Below are positions 41,401-51,792 of a stretch of 64,000 nt of DNA, one piece after another. Numbering within the stretch: position 1 is the stretch's first letter; each line of letters starts with the position of its first letter. Made by a program: the position numbers and the translations under genes. The stretch is from Streptomyces barkulensis (lineage in GTDB: Bacteria; Actinomycetota; Actinomycetes; Streptomycetales; Streptomycetaceae), in NCBI RefSeq assembly GCF_002843305.1, contig NZ_PGSG01000061.1, forward strand, positions 124,001-188,000, written 5' to 3'. The notes under the pieces were generated by a model. That model worked only from the letters and a program-made list of their open reading frames with translations, did no database searches and was not told the DNA's origin.

Positions 41401-42454
41401 AGCCGAGGACGACGCAGGTGGCGGCCGGAGCCTGGATCGAGCCCGCCCGGTGCGGCACCCCGGTGTCCGGGTCGATGTCGAACCAGGTCACGTCGCCCGA
41501 CCGCTCGTTGGCGGCGTAGAGCCTGCGCCCGGCCGGGTCCAGGGCCAGGTCGCGCGGCCAGTGCCCACCGCAGGGGACGGTGGTGACCAGCTCCATTCCC
41601 GCGCCGTGCGGCTCCAGGGCCAGCACGGCGACGCTGTCGTGTCCGCGGTTGGCCGCCCAGGCCCAGCGGCCGTCGGCGGAGATCACCAGTTCCGAGGGGT
41701 GGTTCCCCCCTTCCGCTCCGGAGCCCGCCGGCAGCGTGCCGACCTCCCCCGCGGGCTCCAGAACACCGCTCGCCCGGTCCCAGCGGCAGCAGACCACGGT
41801 GGAGACCAGTTCGTTGACGACGTACGCCCGGTCGCCGCGCGGGTGGAAGGCCAGGTGCCGGGGTCCGCTGCCGGGCCGCAGCGGTGTCCGCCCGTGCGGG
41901 CGGAGCGCGGCCGCGGTGTGGTCGAGGCGGTAGACCCACACCGCGTCGGCGCCGAGGTCGACCGCCAGCAGCCAGCGCCACGAGGCGTCGGCGACCACGG
42001 CGTGGGCGTGCGGACCCTCCTGCCGCCCGCCCACCGGTCCGCGGCCGCTGTGGGACAGTACGGCCGGCTGCGCGCCGAGGGTTCCGTCGGGCCGCAGCGG
42101 CAGCGAACTGACGCTTCCCGAGGTGTAGTTGGCGGTGATCAGCTGTCCGGCCGCACAGGTCAGGTGGGCGGGGCCGGCGCCTTCGACGGACACCGGCTCC
42201 CCGGCGGGGCTCGGCCGGTCGGGGTCGGCCAGGGACAGCGCGGCGGCGCGGCCGTCCTCGGTCTCGCTCACCGCGTAGAGCATCCCTCCGCCCGGCCCCG
42301 GCACCAGGTAGGAGGGGTCGGGCACCGCGTCCGTGTGGTGCAGCACCGTCAGCGCCCCGGTGGCCGGGGCGACGGCGGCCGTGGTGATGCCGCGCCCGCC
42401 CGCCGATGTGTAGGACCCGATGTACGCCCGCCGTCCGCCGCCCGAACCGTCCAC
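41399..42454 (-). CDS. 6-phosphogluconolactonase-like beta-propeller lactonase
   Basis: A 351-residue member of the seven-bladed lactonase family (Pgl of E. coli type, distinct from DevB). It begins RAYIGSYTSAGGRGITTAAV and repeats blade signatures such as HPRGDRAYVVNELVSTV, SADGRWAWAANRGHDSVAV and DPAGRRLYAANERSGDV. Likely hydrolyses a sugar lactone, 6-phosphogluconolactone being the family reference. GTG 42454 follows GGAAGG. No linked pentose-phosphate genes. Confidence 0.88.
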   Translation of the reverse strand: MDGSGGGRRAYIGSYTSAGGRGITTAAVAPATGALTVLHHTDAVPDPSYLVPGPGGGMLYAVSETEDGRAAALSLADPDRPSPAGEPVSVEGAGPAHLTCAAGQLITANYTSGSVSSLPLRPDGTLGAQPAVLSHSGRGPVGGRQEGPHAHAVVADASWRWLLAVDLGADAVWVYRLDHTAAALRPHGRTPLRPGSGPRHLAFHPRGDRAYVVNELVSTVVCCRWDRASGVLEPAGEVGTLPAGSGAEGGNHPSELVISADGRWAWAANRGHDSVAVLALEPHGAGMELVTTVPCGGHWPRDLALDPAGRRLYAANERSGDVTWFDIDPDTGVPHRAGSIQAPAATCVVLG

Positions 42455-42593
42455 TGTGCCGCCCTTCCCTGGTCTTCCCCGCCGAAGCGCCGCCCGGCCC
42501 CCGGGCGCCGGGGGTGACCGTAGCATTGGCCTGGACCAGACTGGGAGGGCTCCCAGCATTCCGGTCCGGCTCCGCCCCGGCCCGGCGACGCGG

Positions 42594-43016
42594 TCAGCCC
42601 AGGAAGGACAGCCGCACCCGCCGGTCGGGGTTGTCGCCGTTGGTGTCCACCAGGCAGACCGACTGCCAGGTGCCCAGCTCCAGCCGTCCGCCGATCACCG
42701 GCAGGGTGGCGTGCGGCGGGACGAGGGCCGGCAGGACGTGGTCGCGGCCGTGGCCGGGGCTGCCGTGCCGGTGGCTCCACCGGCCGTCGGCGGGCAGCAG
42801 GTCGCGCAGCGCGGCGAGCAGGTCGTCGTCGCTGCCCGCCCCGGTCTCGATGACCGCGATGCCGGCCGTGGCGTGCGGGACGAAGACGTTGAGCAGCCCG
42901 TCGCGGCCGCCGGCGACCTCCGCGAGGAAACCCTCGCATTCGCGGGTGAGGTCGGCGACGGTCTCGCCGGAGCCGGTGGTGATGTGAAGGGTACGGGTGC
43001 TGAAGCGATCGCTCAT
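42594..43016 (-). CDS. YjbQ/UPF0047-family protein
   Basis: A 140-residue small enzyme of the YjbQ family, sometimes called secondary thiamine-phosphate synthase because of weak ThiE-like activity of its homologues. The conserved metal-site motifs are present: VPHATAGIAVIE, HGSPGHGRDHVLPALV and GTWQSVCLVDTNG. Its true role is unknown. Stand-alone; divergent from the flavin monooxygenase-like gene with a 76-bp gap. Confidence 0.88.
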   Translation of the reverse strand: MSDRFSTRTLHITTGSGETVADLTRECEGFLAEVAGGRDGLLNVFVPHATAGIAVIETGAGSDDDLLAALRDLLPADGRWSHRHGSPGHGRDHVLPALVPPHATLPVIGGRLELGTWQSVCLVDTNGDNPDRRVRLSFLG

Positions 43017-43092
43017 GGCTCCATACTGGGGCCTGTCACCGCCCGGGAAAGCATCCGGGAAGTATCCGGCCCCGCCCGTGGTTGGCCGGGGT

Positions 43093-44220
43093 ATGGAGTT
43101 CTCCGAGGTGGAGGCCGTGGTCGTGGGCGCCGGGCAGGCGGGGCTGTCGAGCGCCTACCACCTGCGGCGCGCCGGGTACGAGCCCGGCCGGGACTTCGTC
43201 GTCCTGGACCGCTCCCCGCGCCCCGGCGGGGCCTGGCAGTTCCGCTGGCCCACCCTGACCTACGGCCGGGTGCACGGGATGCACTCCCTGCCCGGCATGG
43301 AACTGACCGGCGCCGACCCCCACCGCCCCTCCTCCGAGGTGGTCGGCGGGTACTTCGCCGACTACGAGCGCGCCTTCGGCCTGCGGGTGCGGCGCCCGGT
43401 GCGGGTGCGTGCGGTGCGCGAGGCCGGTGACGGACGGCTGCTGGTGGAGACCGACGCCGGGGTGTGGGCCACCCGGGCGCTGATCAACGCCACCGGGACC
43501 TGGGACCGCCCCTACTGGCCCCGGGTACGCGGCCAGGAGTCCTTCGCCGGCCGCCAGTTCCACACCTCCCGCTATCCCGGGCCGGACGCCTTCGCGGGCG
43601 AGCGCGTGGTGGTCGTGGGCGGCGGCACCTCCGCCGTGCAGCATCTGCTGGAGATCGCGCCGGTCGCCGCCGCCACGGCCTGGGTGACCCGCCGCGAGCC
43701 GGTCTTCACCGAGGGGCCGTTCGACGCCGAGCGCGGGCGTGCGGCGGTCGCCCTGGTGGAGGAGCGCGTGCGCGACGGACTGCCGCCGCGCAGCGTGGTC
43801 TCCGTGACGGGGCTGCCCATGACCGAGGAGATGCGGCGCGCCCGGGACAGCGGAGTGCTGCGGCGCCTGCCGATGTTCGACCGGATCACCCCCGGCGGTG
43901 TGGAGTGGGACGACGGGCGCTTCATCGCGGCGGACGGCATCGTGTGGGCCACCGGTTTCCGCCCCGCGATCGGCCATCTGGCGCCGCTGCGGCTGCGCGA
44001 GCCCGGCGGCGGCATCCGCATGGACGGCACCCGCGTGGTGCGCGATCCGCGGATCCACCTGGTCGGCTACGGCCCCTCGGCGAGCACCGTCGGCGCGAGC
44101 CGCGCGGGCCGGGCCGCGGTCCGTGCGGTGCGGGACATCCTCGGCCGCTCCCCGGAAGGCGAACGTACATCCGGGGAACCACCTGTGGGCGTGACGGCGA
44201 GGGGAACGGCTGCGCGGTGA
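43093..44220 (+). CDS. FAD/NAD(P)-binding flavin monooxygenase-like protein
   Basis: A 375-residue two-dinucleotide-binding protein. FAD motif VVVGAGQAGLSSAYHLRRAG (about 10-29), NAD(P) motif VVVVGGGTSAVQHLLE (about 175-190) and the late ATGFRPAIGHLAPL. The linker FHTSRYPGP resembles the FxGxxxHxxxY region of flavin monooxygenases. Substrate is unknown. The last 25 residues are disordered. Confidence 0.87.
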   Translation: MEFSEVEAVVVGAGQAGLSSAYHLRRAGYEPGRDFVVLDRSPRPGGAWQFRWPTLTYGRVHGMHSLPGMELTGADPHRPSSEVVGGYFADYERAFGLRVRRPVRVRAVREAGDGRLLVETDAGVWATRALINATGTWDRPYWPRVRGQESFAGRQFHTSRYPGPDAFAGERVVVVGGGTSAVQHLLEIAPVAAATAWVTRREPVFTEGPFDAERGRAAVALVEERVRDGLPPRSVVSVTGLPMTEEMRRARDSGVLRRLPMFDRITPGGVEWDDGRFIAADGIVWATGFRPAIGHLAPLRLREPGGGIRMDGTRVVRDPRIHLVGYGPSASTVGASRAGRAAVRAVRDILGRSPEGERTSGEPPVGVTARGTAAR

Positions 44221-44460
44221 CCGCGGGACACGCGGCGCTCACGTTGTGCGATTGGCGCGCCGTGGAGCGTCACCACCCCCCCACCCCGGAGCCCCACCGG
44301 GAGACGGAGGCATCCGTCCCGGCATGCACAAGGGGAAAGTTCCCGACGGACCTCGTCACCGGTCTGCTCGCCGGCCTCGTCCACTTCGTCGGCCGGCTCG
44401 TCCGACCCGACCGGGGGCGACGACCGGAGACGGATCCGGTGGGGCCGGTGGGGCCGCGGT

Positions 44461-45480
44461 TCAGTGGCGCGGCGCGGAGATGCTGGAGTCCCGGACGACC
44501 AGTTCGGGCTGGAGCACGATCCGCTGGTGCCGGTGCCCGGCGGCCGCCTCCCCGGTCTCCTCGATGAGCAGGTCGGCGGCCGCGCGCCCCATCCGGAAGG
44601 CGGGCTGCCGCACCGAGGTCAGGGGTACGGCCGCCGCCGCGGCGAACTCGATGTCGTCGTAGCCGACCAGGGCGATCTCCCCCGGCACCGACACCCCGGC
44701 CGCGAACAGCGCCTGGAGCACCCCCAGCGCGAGCAGGTCGTTGGCGCAGAACACCGCCGTCGGCCTGGGCGTCATCCCCAGCAGTCTGGCGCCGGCGTCC
44801 CGCCCGGCCGCCACGTCCAGCCGTTCGCCCTCGATCCGCCGCAGCGCGGTGTGAGGCAGCCCCGCCTCGCTCAGGGCCGCCAGCGCGCCGGTGTGCCGGT
44901 CGCGGCACTGCGACAGATGCATCGGGCCGCTCACGTAGACCAGTTCCCGGTGCCCCTGGGCCAGCAGGTGCCGGGCGGCCAGCGATCCGCCCGTGACGTC
45001 GTCGACGGAGACCGAGCAGCCCTCGTCGGCGCTGTCCAGCACCCGGTCCACCACGACGTAGGGGATGTCGTGGCGGCGGAAGTCGGCCAGGTTCCGGCCG
45101 GAGGTGTCGACCGGGGTGACCAGGACGCCGCGCACCCGCTGCTCGGCGAAGAGGGAGAGGTAGTCGGCCTCCTCCGCGGGGCTCTGCGCGCTGTTGCACA
45201 GCATCACCCCGAGCCCCTCCTCCCGCGCCGCCCGCTCGGCGCCGGAGGCGACGTCGGCGAAGAAGGGGTTGGCCATGTCCAGCACCAGCAGGGCGATGAT
45301 CCGGCTGCGGCCCGCCCGCAGGTGCCGCGCCGACTCGCTGCGCACATAGCCGAGTTGCGCTATCACCGCCTGCACCCGGGTCCTGGTCTCCTCGGCGACC
45401 ATCTCCGGCCGGTTGATGACGTTGGAGACGGTGCCCACCGACACCCCCGCCTGACGTGCCACGTCCTTGATCCCCACCAT
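44461..45480 (-). CDS. LacI-family regulator, probable L-rhamnose repressor
   Basis: A 339-residue LacI repressor. The HTH/hinge (IKDVARQAGVSVGTVSNVINRPEM, then SESARHLRAGRSRIIAL) and sugar domain are complete. It lies downstream of the rhamnose mutarotase gene on the same strand (137-bp gap). Operator-like palindromes precede both rhamnose transcripts, so it is the likely repressor, with L-rhamnose or a derivative as inducer. A GTG nine bases upstream of the chosen ATG is possible as start. Confidence 0.88.
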   Translation of the reverse strand: MVGIKDVARQAGVSVGTVSNVINRPEMVAEETRTRVQAVIAQLGYVRSESARHLRAGRSRIIALLVLDMANPFFADVASGAERAAREEGLGVMLCNSAQSPAEEADYLSLFAEQRVRGVLVTPVDTSGRNLADFRRHDIPYVVVDRVLDSADEGCSVSVDDVTGGSLAARHLLAQGHRELVYVSGPMHLSQCRDRHTGALAALSEAGLPHTALRRIEGERLDVAAGRDAGARLLGMTPRPTAVFCANDLLALGVLQALFAAGVSVPGEIALVGYDDIEFAAAAAVPLTSVRQPAFRMGRAAADLLIEETGEAAAGHRHQRIVLQPELVVRDSSISAPRH

Positions 45481-45617
45481 GCGCGCCACGAGCCCGACCG
45501 TCTCCCGTTTCCTGCTGTCCGCGGCGCCCGGCCCGGGGCCGCGCGCCCATGCTACGCACCCGCTCCGGGGCCGGGGGCTCAGCACAACCCGCGGCGCCAC
45601 CACGGGCGTCACCGCCG

Positions 45618-45938
45618 TCAGTCGAGGTGGAAGACCTCGGTGAGGGGGCGCATGGCCTCGTCCGGCCGCGCGCCGTCCGGGGACTCGAAGAAGCCGGACA
45701 TCTCCGCCTGCCAGCGGGCGTTGACGTCCGTGGCCTCCATGGCGGCCCTGGCCGCGGCGAAGTCCTCGGTCTCCAGATAGCCGACGAGGAGTCCGTCCTC
45801 GCGCAGGAAGAGCGAGTAGTTGCGCCAGCCGCTCCGGCTCAGGGCGCGGAGCATCTCCGGCCAGACGGCGGCGTGCCGCTCGCGGTACTCCGCCAGCCGG
45901 TCGGCGCGGACCTTCAGCAGAAAGCAGACGCGCTGCAC
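45618..45938 (-). CDS. rhaM: L-rhamnose mutarotase
   Basis: A 106-residue protein with the RhaU/RhaM fold: QRVCFLLKVRADRLAEYRERHAAVWPEML, GWRNYSLFLREDGLLVGYLE and the C-terminal ALTEVFHLD-type end. It interconverts alpha and beta L-rhamnose so that the isomerase gets its preferred anomer. Divergent from the rhamnose operon across a 255-bp region with LacI-type operators. Start ATG or GTG at 45938 by length and family alignment. Confidence 0.93.
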   Translation of the reverse strand: MQRVCFLLKVRADRLAEYRERHAAVWPEMLRALSRSGWRNYSLFLREDGLLVGYLETEDFAAARAAMEATDVNARWQAEMSGFFESPDGARPDEAMRPLTEVFHLD

Positions 45939-45968
45939 GCGTTCCTCCTCGTGGGAAGCCGTGGACGA

Positions 45969-46010
45969 CCGTGAGCACCTCCGTGAAAGGTTTCATGGAG
46001 GTGCTCACGG
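45969..46010. promoter_or_regulatory. 42-bp near-perfect palindrome containing a LacI-type site
   Basis: Arms of 20 bp pair with one mismatch around a 2-bp centre. The core TGAAAGGTTTCA (45984-45995) matches LacI-type TGAAAcgTTTCA operators except for the central base. It lies 31 bp upstream of the mutarotase start codon. Confidence 0.7.
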
Positions 46011-46111
46011 ACGGTAGGGGCACTCCCCGGCCTCCGTCAACGGCCCGCGGGTGGAAAAATTCGAATGTCCGGGGAGTTCTGCGCCTCTGGACCTCGCCCG
46101 CCCCCCGCCCC

Positions 46112-46141
46112 TTGACACCCTCATCGGAACCCCCATAGCTT
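46112..46141 (+). promoter_or_regulatory. Predicted promoter of the rhamnose operon
   Basis: TTGACA at 46112-46117 (a perfect -35) and TAGCTT at 46136-46141 (-10-like) are separated by 18 bp. The start of transcription would fall near 46148, and the isomerase ATG is 52 bp downstream of the -10. Confidence 0.6.
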
Positions 46142-46149
46142 TCCGGCGA

Positions 46150-46161
46150 TGAAACGATTCA
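46150..46161. promoter_or_regulatory. LacI-type operator at the rhamnose operon start
   Basis: TGAAACGATTCA resembles the LacI consensus TGAAACGTTTCA. It overlaps the predicted transcription start and would block it when bound. Confidence 0.65.
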
Positions 46162-46193
46162 CGAAGCCGTCCGGACCTCGGGAGCTCTGACGC

Positions 46194-47354
46194 ATGACCG
46201 CCGTGTCCGCCGTGAAGGCGGCCCTCAGGAAACAGGCCATCGAGACGCCCTCGTGGGCCTACGGCAACTCCGGAACACGTTTCAAGGTCTTCGCGCAGCC
46301 CGGTGTCCCGCGCACCCCCCGGGAGAAGCTCGACGACGCGGCCCGGGTGCACGCGCACACCGGCGTCGCGCCGACCGTGGCCCTGCACATCCCCTGGGAC
46401 CGGGTCGACGACTACGCCGGGCTGGCGCGGTACGCGAAGGAGCGCGGACTGTCCCTCGGCGCGATCAACTCCAACGTCTTCCAGGACGACGACTACCGGC
46501 TCGGCAGCGTCTGCCACCCCGACGCGGCCGTGCGGCGCAAGGCGCTGGACCATCTGCTGGAGTGCGTCGACATCATGGACGCCACCGGCTCGCGCGATCT
46601 GAAGCTGTGGTTCGCCGACGGCACCAACTACCCCGGCCAGGACGACATACGCGCTCGCCAGGAGCGGCTGGCCGAGGCGCTCGCCGCGGTGTACGAACGG
46701 CTGGGCGAGGGGCAGCGGATGCTGCTGGAGTACAAGTTCTTCGAGCCGGCCTTCTACACCACCGACGTCCCCGACTGGGGCACCGCCTACGCCCACTGCC
46801 TGCGGCTGGGCGAGAAGGCGCAGGTGGTGGTGGACACCGGCCACCACGCGCCGGGCACCAACATCGAGTTCATCGTGGCCGTGCTGCTGCGCGAGGGGAA
46901 GCTGGGCGGTTTCGACTTCAACTCCCGCTTCTACGCCGACGACGACCTGATGGTCGGCTCGGCCGACCCCTTCCAGCTCTTCCGGATCATGTACGAGGTG
47001 GTGCGCGGCGGCGGTTACGGGCCGCGGACCGCCTTCATGCTCGACCAGTGCCACAACATCGAGGCGAAGATCCCCGCGATCATCCGCTCGGTGATGAACG
47101 TCCAGGAGGCCACCGCCAAGGCCCTGCTGGTCGACCGCGAGGCGCTGTCGGCAGCCCAGGCGTGCGGCGACGTGCTGGCCGCCAACGCCGTGCTGATGGA
47201 CGCCTACGACACCGACGTACGACCGCTGCTGGCCGAGGTCCGCGAGGAGATGGGCCTGGACCCGGACCCGGTCGCGGCCTACCACCGCTCGGGGTGGGCC
47301 GAGCGGATCACCGAGGACCGCAAGGGCGGCCGCCAGGCCGGCTGGGGAGTGTGA
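46194..47354 (+). CDS. rhaI: L-rhamnose isomerase
   Basis: A 386-residue xylose-isomerase-fold enzyme converting L-rhamnose to L-rhamnulose. Metal and substrate residues are visible in [53 protein letters not shown] and [13 protein letters not shown]. It is the Pseudomonas/actinobacterial type rather than the E. coli RhaA. First gene of the rhamnose operon, downstream of a perfect TTGACA promoter and a LacI-type operator. Confidence 0.95.
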   Translation: MTAVSAVKAALRKQAIETPSWAYGNSGTRFKVFAQPGVPRTPREKLDDAARVHAHTGVAPTVALHIPWDRVDDYAGLARYAKERGLSLGAINSNVFQDDDYRLGSVCHPDAAVRRKALDHLLECVDIMDATGSRDLKLWFADGTNYPGQDDIRARQERLAEALAAVYERLGEGQRMLLEYKFFEPAFYTTDVPDWGTAYAHCLRLGEKAQVVVDTGHHAPGTNIEFIVAVLLREGKLGGFDFNSRFYADDDLMVGSADPFQLFRIMYEVVRGGGYGPRTAFMLDQCHNIEAKIPAIIRSVMNVQEATAKALLVDREALSAAQACGDVLAANAVLMDAYDTDVRPLLAEVREEMGLDPDPVAAYHRSGWAERITEDRKGGRQAGWGV

Positions 47355-47359
47355 GGGAC

Positions 47360-49414
47360 ATGGACGGCGACCGCACGACGGAGCGGGAGACCATCGAGGC
47401 GCTGCTGGCGCGCTCGCACCGGCTGGGCTCCGATCCGCGCAACACCAACTACGCCGGCGGCAACACCTCCGCCAAGGGCACCGGCACCGACCCCGTGACC
47501 GGCGGCGGGACCGAGCTGCTGTGGGTCAAGGGCTCCGGCGGGGACCTGGGCACGCTGACCGCGGACGGGCTGGCGGCCCTGCGCCTGGACCGGCTGCGCG
47601 CGCTGAAGGACGTGTACCCGGGGGTGGAGCGCGAGGACGAGATGGTCGCCGCGTTCGACCACTGCCTGCACGGCCGGGGCGGCGCGGCCCCCTCCATCGA
47701 CACCGCGATGCACGGCCTGGTGGACGCCGCCCACGTCGACCACCTCCACCCCGACTCCGGCATCGCGCTCGCCTGCGCCGCCGACGGCGAGAGGCTGACT
47801 GCCGAGTGCTTCGGCGACACCGTCGTCTGGGTTCCGTGGCGGCGTCCCGGCTTCCAGCTCGGGCTGGACATCGCCGCCGTCAAGGAGGCCAACCCGCGGG
47901 CGATCGGCTGCGTCCTGGGCGGGCACGGCATCACCGCGTGGGGCGACACCTCCGAGGAGTGCGAGGCCAACTCGCTGCACATCATCCGCACCGCCGAGAC
48001 GTTCCTCGCCGAGCGCGGCCGGCCCGAGCCGTTCGGCCCGGTCCTCAGGGGCTGTGAGCCGCTGGAGGAGGACGAGCGCCGGGCGCGCGCCGCCGCGCTG
48101 GCGCCGTACGTGCGCGCCGTCGCCTCGGCCGACCGGCCGCAGGTCGGGCACTTCACCGACACCGGCGTCGTGCTGGACTTCCTCTCCCGCGCGGAGCATC
48201 CACGTCTGGCGGCCCTGGGCACCTCCTGCCCGGACCACTTCCTGCGCACCAAGGTCAGCCCCCTGGTCCTGGACCTGCCGGCGACCGCGCCGCTGGAGGA
48301 CGCCGTCGCCCGGCTGAAGGAGCTGCACGCCACCTACCGCGCGGAGTACCGGGCGTACTACGAGCGGCACGCGACCGCCGGCTCCCCCGCGATGCGCGGG
48401 GCGGACCCGGCGATCGTCCTGGTGCCGGGGGTGGGGATGTTCTCCTTCGGCAAGGACAGGCAGACCGCGCGGGTGGCGGGCGAGTTCTACGTCAACGCGA
48501 TCAACGTGATGCGCGGCGCCGAGGCCGTCTCCTCCTACTCCCCCATCGAGGAGAGCGAGAAGTTCCGCATCGAGTACTGGGAGCTGGAGGAGGCCAAGCT
48601 GCGGCGGATGCCGGAGCCGAAGGCCCTGGCCACCCGGATCGCGCTGGTCACCGGCGCCGGGTCGGGCATCGGGCGGGCCATCGCGCACCGGCTGGCCGCC
48701 GAGGGCGCGTGCGTGGTGGTCGCCGACCTCGACGCGGAGAAGGCCCGCGCCGTGGCCGAGGAGCTGGGCGGCCCCGACAAGGCGGTGGCGGTGACGGTGG
48801 ACGTCACCGACGAGGAGCAGATCGCCCGCGCGTTCGGGGCGGCCGTCCTCGCCTTCGGCGGCGTGGACCTGGTGGTCAACAACGCGGGCGTCTCCATCTC
48901 CAAGCCCCTGCTGGAGACGACCGTGAGGGACTGGGACCTCCAGCACGCCATCATGGCCCGCGGCTCCTTCCTGGTCTCCCGCGAGGCCGCCCGGGTGATG
49001 GCCGCCCAGGGCATGGGCGGCGACATCGTCTACATCGCCTCCAAGAACGGCGTCTTCGCGGGCCCCAACAACATCGCCTACGGCGCCGCCAAGGCCGACC
49101 AGGCCCACCAGGTGCGGCTGCTCGCCGCCGAGCTGGGCGAGGCGGGCATCCGCGTCAACGGCGTCAATCCCGACGGCGTGGTGCGCGGCTCCGGCATCTT
49201 CGCCGGCGGCTGGGGGGCGCGGCGCGCCGCGGTGTACGGGGTGCCGGAGGAGAAGCTCGGCGAGTTCTACGCCCAGCGCACCCTCCTCAAGCGCGAGGTG
49301 CTGCCCGAGCACGTGGCGAACGCGGTGTTCGCCCTCACCGGCGGTGAGCTGAGCCACACCACCGGACTGCACATCCCCGTCGACGCGGGCGTGGCCGCCG
49401 CCTTCCTGCGCTGA
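47360..49414 (+). CDS. rhaD: Bifunctional rhamnulose-1-phosphate aldolase / short-chain dehydrogenase
   Basis: A 684-residue fusion. Residues 1-400 are a class-II aldolase (metal ligands around HGLVDAAHVDHLHPDSG) that splits L-rhamnulose-1-phosphate into dihydroxyacetone phosphate and L-lactaldehyde. Residues about 425-684 are an SDR (TGAGSGIGRAIAHRLA, NNAGVS, YGAAKADQAHQVR) that likely oxidises lactaldehyde to lactate. ATG 47360 has GGGGAG upstream. A GTG at 47351 overlapping the isomerase stop is possible. Middle gene of the operon. Confidence 0.95.
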   Translation: MDGDRTTERETIEALLARSHRLGSDPRNTNYAGGNTSAKGTGTDPVTGGGTELLWVKGSGGDLGTLTADGLAALRLDRLRALKDVYPGVEREDEMVAAFDHCLHGRGGAAPSIDTAMHGLVDAAHVDHLHPDSGIALACAADGERLTAECFGDTVVWVPWRRPGFQLGLDIAAVKEANPRAIGCVLGGHGITAWGDTSEECEANSLHIIRTAETFLAERGRPEPFGPVLRGCEPLEEDERRARAAALAPYVRAVASADRPQVGHFTDTGVVLDFLSRAEHPRLAALGTSCPDHFLRTKVSPLVLDLPATAPLEDAVARLKELHATYRAEYRAYYERHATAGSPAMRGADPAIVLVPGVGMFSFGKDRQTARVAGEFYVNAINVMRGAEAVSSYSPIEESEKFRIEYWELEEAKLRRMPEPKALATRIALVTGAGSGIGRAIAHRLAAEGACVVVADLDAEKARAVAEELGGPDKAVAVTVDVTDEEQIARAFGAAVLAFGGVDLVVNNAGVSISKPLLETTVRDWDLQHAIMARGSFLVSREAARVMAAQGMGGDIVYIASKNGVFAGPNNIAYGAAKADQAHQVRLLAAELGEAGIRVNGVNPDGVVRGSGIFAGGWGARRAAVYGVPEEKLGEFYAQRTLLKREVLPEHVANAVFALTGGELSHTTGLHIPVDAGVAAAFLR

Positions 49415-49510
49415 CGCCCCTTCCAGACCCCCTGCCCGGCCACCGCACGCGCCCTGTCGTGCCACCGCGGTCGCCGGGCAGGCCCGACCCACCGTCCCGC
49501 GAGGTCCACC

Positions 49511-50997
<1,487 letters not shown>

Positions 50998-51007
<10 letters not shown>

Positions 51008-51792
51008 CGCTGTTCGTGACGTGTGTGACCGACACGCTCTACCCGGGCACCGGGCGGGCCGCTCTCGCCGTGCTGGAGCGGCTGGGGGTGGAGGTGGACT
51101 TCCCCCTCGCCCAGAGCTGCTGCGGGCAGCCCCAGTTCAACACCGGCTACCGGCGCGAGACCGAGCCGCTGGTGCGACGCTTCGCCGAGGTCTTCCGCGG
51201 CTACGACCACATCGTCACCCCGTCCGGTTCCTGCGCGGCGATGGTGCGCGAGAACCATCCGCGGATCGCCGCCCGTGCCCTCGGGGGCCGGAGGGCGGCC
51301 GAGGCGGCCGAGGCGGCTTCCAGGACGTACGAGCTGAGCGAGTTCCTGGTGGACGTGCTGGGGGTGACGGACGTGGGCGCGTACTACCCGCACACCGTGA
51401 CCTACCACCCCACCTGCCACGGCCTGCGGACGCTGGGACTGGGCGACCGGCCCCGGCGGCTGCTGGAGAACGTGCGCGGCCTGGAGCTGGTGGAGCTGCC
51501 GGGCGCACGGGAGTGCTGCGGTTTCGGCGGGACGTTCGCGGTGAAGAACGCGGCGGTGTCGGCGGCGATGGGCGCGGACAAGGCACGCAACGTCGAGGGA
51601 ACGGGGGCTCAGGCGGTGTGCGCGGTGGACAACTCCTGTCTGATGCACATCGGCGGCACCCTGGCCCGGCGGGGTTCGGCCGTCCGGCCCGTCCACCTCG
51701 CCGAGATCCTGGCCTCGACGGCCGACCGCACGACGGCCGACGGCACCGCGACCGGCGGAACGGCCGGCGGCACGCGGGAGGAGACGCGATGA
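50998..51792 (+). CDS. lutA: L-lactate utilization protein LutA (CCG-domain Fe-S protein)
   Basis: A 264-residue subunit of the LutABC lactate dehydrogenase, which oxidises L-lactate to pyruvate. Two Cys-rich CCG domains: SCCGQPQFNTGYRRE plus SGSCAAMVRENHP, and TYHPTCHGLRTLG, ECCGFGGTFAVKN plus NSCLMH. The C-terminal 25 residues are a Thr/Gly tail. The ATG lies inside the end of rhaB with GGAGG at good spacing, and it overlaps lutB by ATGA. Confidence 0.95.
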
